Source of the DNA: Mycobacterium sp. 050128
GTDB lineage: Bacteria; Actinomycetota; Actinomycetes; Mycobacteriales; Mycobacteriaceae
Length of the DNA: 64,000 bases
Assembly (NCBI RefSeq): GCF_036409155.1
Contig: NZ_JAZGLW010000001.1
Location: forward strand, 1,054,001-1,118,000
Reading direction: 5' to 3'
Shown: one piece after another, positions 61,793-64,000 of the stretch
Position numbering within the stretch: position 1 is the first letter of the stretch
How the letters are laid out: the number at the start of each line of letters is the position of its first letter
Translations under genes and position numbers: made by a program
Notes under the pieces: model-generated
Database searches by the model: none
What the model saw: only the letters and a program-made list of their open reading frames with translations
What the model was told of the DNA's origin: nothing

Positions 61793-63202
61793 TCAGGCCG
61801 GGGCCATCGCGGCTTCGACTACCGTCAGCTCTTCGGAAAGCCCTGCAGCCCTGCGTAATTCGATGAAGTCGGCAACCATCGCCTCGGTCACCTCGTGCGG
61901 GTCCTTGACGGTGGCACCATCGGACAGCACCGAGATGTTGAGCTGGTCGACGTAGCTCCACACGGTGATGTTGAGTCCGCTGCCCGCGGTCAACGGCCCG
62001 ACCGAGTAGATCTCGGTGACCTTGGCGCCGCCGACGCGACCATGCTCGCGCGGTCCGGGCACGTTCGAGATAGGCAGGTTCAGCACCTTGTTCTGGCCGT
62101 CGCGGCTGGACGCCCAGCGGAAGAACGACTCGGTGGCCAGTGGCGGCATGTAGTTCGACCACCGGCTGATCAATTCGGGGCCGACCAGGTGGAAGGCCTC
62201 TTTGGCGGAAACCGCGTTGTCGTGGCAGGCCCGCAGCCGCTCCAACGGATCATCGAGGTCGGCCGGCAGCGCGATCATCAACCCGGTGAAGTAGTTGCCC
62301 GATATCCGTTCGGGTGAGAAGTCGAAACTCGCCGGGACCGAAGCCAGCAGCGGTTCGGCCGTGCCGTCGTAACGCAACAGCAAGGTGCGCAACGCCCCGG
62401 TGGAGATGGCCAACACCACGTCGTTGACGGTCCCGCCGCACTTCTTGCCCGTCTCCTTGATGTCGGCGAGCGCCAGGGTGGCCGTCGCGAAACGGCGTTC
62501 CGGGGTGATCCGGTGGTTGAGGAAGGTGGGCGGCGGCGTGAAGGGCATGGTCAGCTCCGGCGAGAGCTTGCGTGAGCTGCGCCGGACCCGATTGACCCCT
62601 TGCGCCGTATAGCGGAAGGTCCCGGGCAGCTTGCGGGCCTGACGGAGGTGGTCGAAGAACGCCGAGCGCACCAATTGCGACTTCGACGGCGCGGGGTCGG
62701 TGACCTGCGGGCCGCATTCCGGTGTGGGCAGTAGGTCCATGCCCCGGGCCATCAGATTGGCCGAGGCGACGCCGTCGGCCAGCGCGTGGTGGATCTTGCC
62801 GACCACCGCGACCCGGTTGTTGGCCAGGCCCTCGATGAAGTACATCTCCCACAGCGGACGGTCGCGGTCCAGCGGGGTGCTGGCAATGCGCCCGATCGCG
62901 TCGTCCAGCTCGCGGCGACCGCCCGGCTCGGGCAACCGCAGCGGGCGGATGTGGTAGTCCAGGTCGACCTCGCAATGCTCGCGCCACATCGGATGATGGA
63001 ACTTCCACGGGATGTCGACGAGCTGATAGGTGAAGGGCTCGAGCTTGTTCAGCCTGGCCCCAATGACCTGGCGAAACGAATTGACGTCGAAATCTCGGCG
63101 GTCCGGGTCAATCTCGACGACGGCGACCTTGATCGTGTGCATATGCACGTTCGGGGTCTCGCTGTACAGCAGTACCGAGTCCCAGCCGCTGAGCCGTTTC
63201 AT
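61793..63202 (-). CDS. Wax ester synthase/diacylglycerol acyltransferase (Rv0221)
   Basis: A 469-residue acyltransferase, equal to Rv0221. The active-site motif HHxxxDG is present as KIHHALADGVAS (about residue 143), and the conserved C-terminal NVPGP appears in LNLPISNVPGPREHG. It forms triacylglycerols or wax esters for storage lipids. The 139-base gap downstream, before echA1, has no clear feature. ATG 63202 is 45 bases after the lipC stop on the same strand, so the two are likely co-transcribed. Confidence 0.93.
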   Translation of the reverse strand: MKRLSGWDSVLLYSETPNVHMHTIKVAVVEIDPDRRDFDVNSFRQVIGARLNKLEPFTYQLVDIPWKFHHPMWREHCEVDLDYHIRPLRLPEPGGRRELDDAIGRIASTPLDRDRPLWEMYFIEGLANNRVAVVGKIHHALADGVASANLMARGMDLLPTPECGPQVTDPAPSKSQLVRSAFFDHLRQARKLPGTFRYTAQGVNRVRRSSRKLSPELTMPFTPPPTFLNHRITPERRFATATLALADIKETGKKCGGTVNDVVLAISTGALRTLLLRYDGTAEPLLASVPASFDFSPERISGNYFTGLMIALPADLDDPLERLRACHDNAVSAKEAFHLVGPELISRWSNYMPPLATESFFRWASSRDGQNKVLNLPISNVPGPREHGRVGGAKVTEIYSVGPLTAGSGLNITVWSYVDQLNISVLSDGATVKDPHEVTEAMVADFIELRRAAGLSEELTVVEAAMAPA

Positions 63203-63246
63203 CGCTGCCCCTTCCCCTCAAGCAGGGACCTTACTGAGCGAGTGAG

Positions 63247-64000
63247 CTAGATGACCTCTTTTGACCTGATCTGCACCTTGGTGCGGTAAATCTGGTTGAG
63301 GAACAGCGAAGTGGCATGAGCCGCCACGCCGGCGCGCTCGCCGTCGATCATGTCGAAGCCGTGTCCGGCCCCGGGCAACTCGAGGTACCCGACCATCGAA
63401 TGCGAGGCCGCCCGCAGCCGCTCGACGAAGCTGCGCGCCTGCTCGACGGGGATGACGCTGTCCTTGCTGCCGTGAATCACCAAGAACGGCGGAGCATTCC
63501 GGTGCACCCGCGCGATCGGCGACGCGTCGCGGTACAGCTCGGGATGACGGGCGATCGACTTCTTGACGACCACCCGCTCCAGGAATTCGACGAACCGGTC
63601 ACGCTCGGGGGTGGAGCGGTCCTCCCAGTCGTAGCGGCCGTAGATGCCGACCACCGCGTCTACCGAGCTGTCCGCGCCCTCCGGCAGCCTGTGCTCGAAG
63701 CCCGGGTCGTCGGGCGTCAGTCCGGCCAGCGCGGACAGGTGCCCGCCAGCCGAACAGCCCGCCACTGCAACGAAATCACGGTCGCCGCCGAACTTGTCGA
63801 CGTTGGCGCGCGCCCACGCGATCGCGGTCTTGACGTCGGTGATGTGCCGCGGCCACCGGTGATAGGGCGCGACGCGGTAGTCGATCGCCAGGCACACCCA
63901 GCCCTGCTCCGCCAGTCGCGACATCAGGGCGGTGCCCTGCATCATGGCCCGGCCGTGCACCCAGGCGCCGCCCGGCACGAAGATCAGCACCGGGGCGGGC
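63247..64000 (-). CDS. lipC: Carboxylesterase/lipase LipC, N-terminus beyond window
   Basis: About 250 C-terminal residues of an HSL-family esterase matching Rv0220. The oxyanion-hole motif is PGGAWVHG, the nucleophile elbow is GCSAGG, and the C-terminal acid and histidine are in HGSKDSVIP and PGAGHGFD, giving a complete Ser-Asp-His triad. It hydrolyses short-chain esters, probably at the cell surface. The first about 150 residues lie past base 64000. Confidence 0.9.
   Translation of the reverse strand, partial: PAPVLIFVPGGAWVHGRAMMQGTALMSRLAEQGWVCLAIDYRVAPYHRWPRHITDVKTAIAWARANVDKFGGDRDFVAVAGCSAGGHLSALAGLTPDDPGFEHRLPEGADSSVDAVVGIYGRYDWEDRSTPERDRFVEFLERVVVKKSIARHPELYRDASPIARVHRNAPPFLVIHGSKDSVIPVEQARSFVERLRAASHSMVGYLELPGAGHGFDMIDGERAGVAAHATSLFLNQIYRTKVQIRSKEVI

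Overview
The window is high-GC actinobacterial DNA. Nearly every gene has a recognisable counterpart in the Mycobacterium tuberculosis segment Rv0270 (fadD2) to Rv0220 (lipC), in the same order but read in the opposite direction. Marker proteins such as FabG4, HtdX, FadE5, FadA2, AftD, LpqI, Acr2, AAC(2')-I, R2lox and a WS/DGAT acyltransferase place it in Mycobacterium. Differences from M. tuberculosis (no vapBC24, no cobU-cobQ1-PPE2 block, no oplA, several extra genes) suggest a non-tuberculous species. I cannot name the species. These comparisons rest on memory of the M. tuberculosis gene order; no search was run.

Layout. 1-6.7 kb: fadD2 (cut by the window edge), a LigD-polymerase-like PolD2, a TetR regulator, a FecB-like lipoprotein, the 5-oxoprolinase-type pair pxpB-pxpC and an AAC(2')-I acetyltransferase. 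6.7-15.6 kb: a nitrate/nitrite block with two tandem NarK3-type transporters, an NnaR-type regulator (HemD-like domain plus winged helix), a sirohydrochlorin chelatase-like protein, a TetR-like protein without a DNA-binding domain, and nirD/nirB on the other strand. 15.6-22.2 kb: the heat-shock chaperone acr2, a DUF302/HxlR divergent pair with two clear operators, a PEP-mutase-like enzyme, and the Sdh1 succinate dehydrogenase operon. 22.2-30 kb: a 2OG-Fe(II) oxygenase/flavin reductase pair, fadE5, fadA2, fabG4 and htdX (lipid beta-oxidation or elongation). 30-40 kb: a ClC channel, a TetR regulator and lpqI, then three tandem DUF2613-type miniproteins, the cell-wall arabinosyltransferase aftD and an LMF-like membrane protein. 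40-49.8 kb: a TPP enzyme, gabD1, the R2lox oxidase with a TetR regulator, fadE4, php, a CoA ligase and a YbjN-like protein. 49.8-56 kb: an envelope locus (TmaT-like acyltransferase, DUF3068 protein, large membrane protein, GT4 glycosyltransferase, MtrP-like methyltransferase). 56-64 kb: an aldehyde dehydrogenase, a crotonase remnant, a TetR regulator, an acyl-CoA synthetase with a 98-residue partner, echA1, a wax-ester synthase/DGAT and the 3' part of lipC.

The genes form three themes: nitrite assimilation (transport, siroheme supply, NADH-nitrite reductase, regulator), fatty-acid/CoA metabolism under several TetR regulators, and mycobacterial envelope assembly (arabinan, trehalose mycolates, peptidoglycan recycling). 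The least explained parts are the HxlR/DUF302 double-operator switch, the DUF2613 triplet, the HTH-less TetR-like protein, the CoA ligase/98-residue protein pair, and two copies of a long palindromic repeat, one of which borders a truncated crotonase gene. I see no rRNA, tRNA, CRISPR array, insertion sequence or prophage gene.
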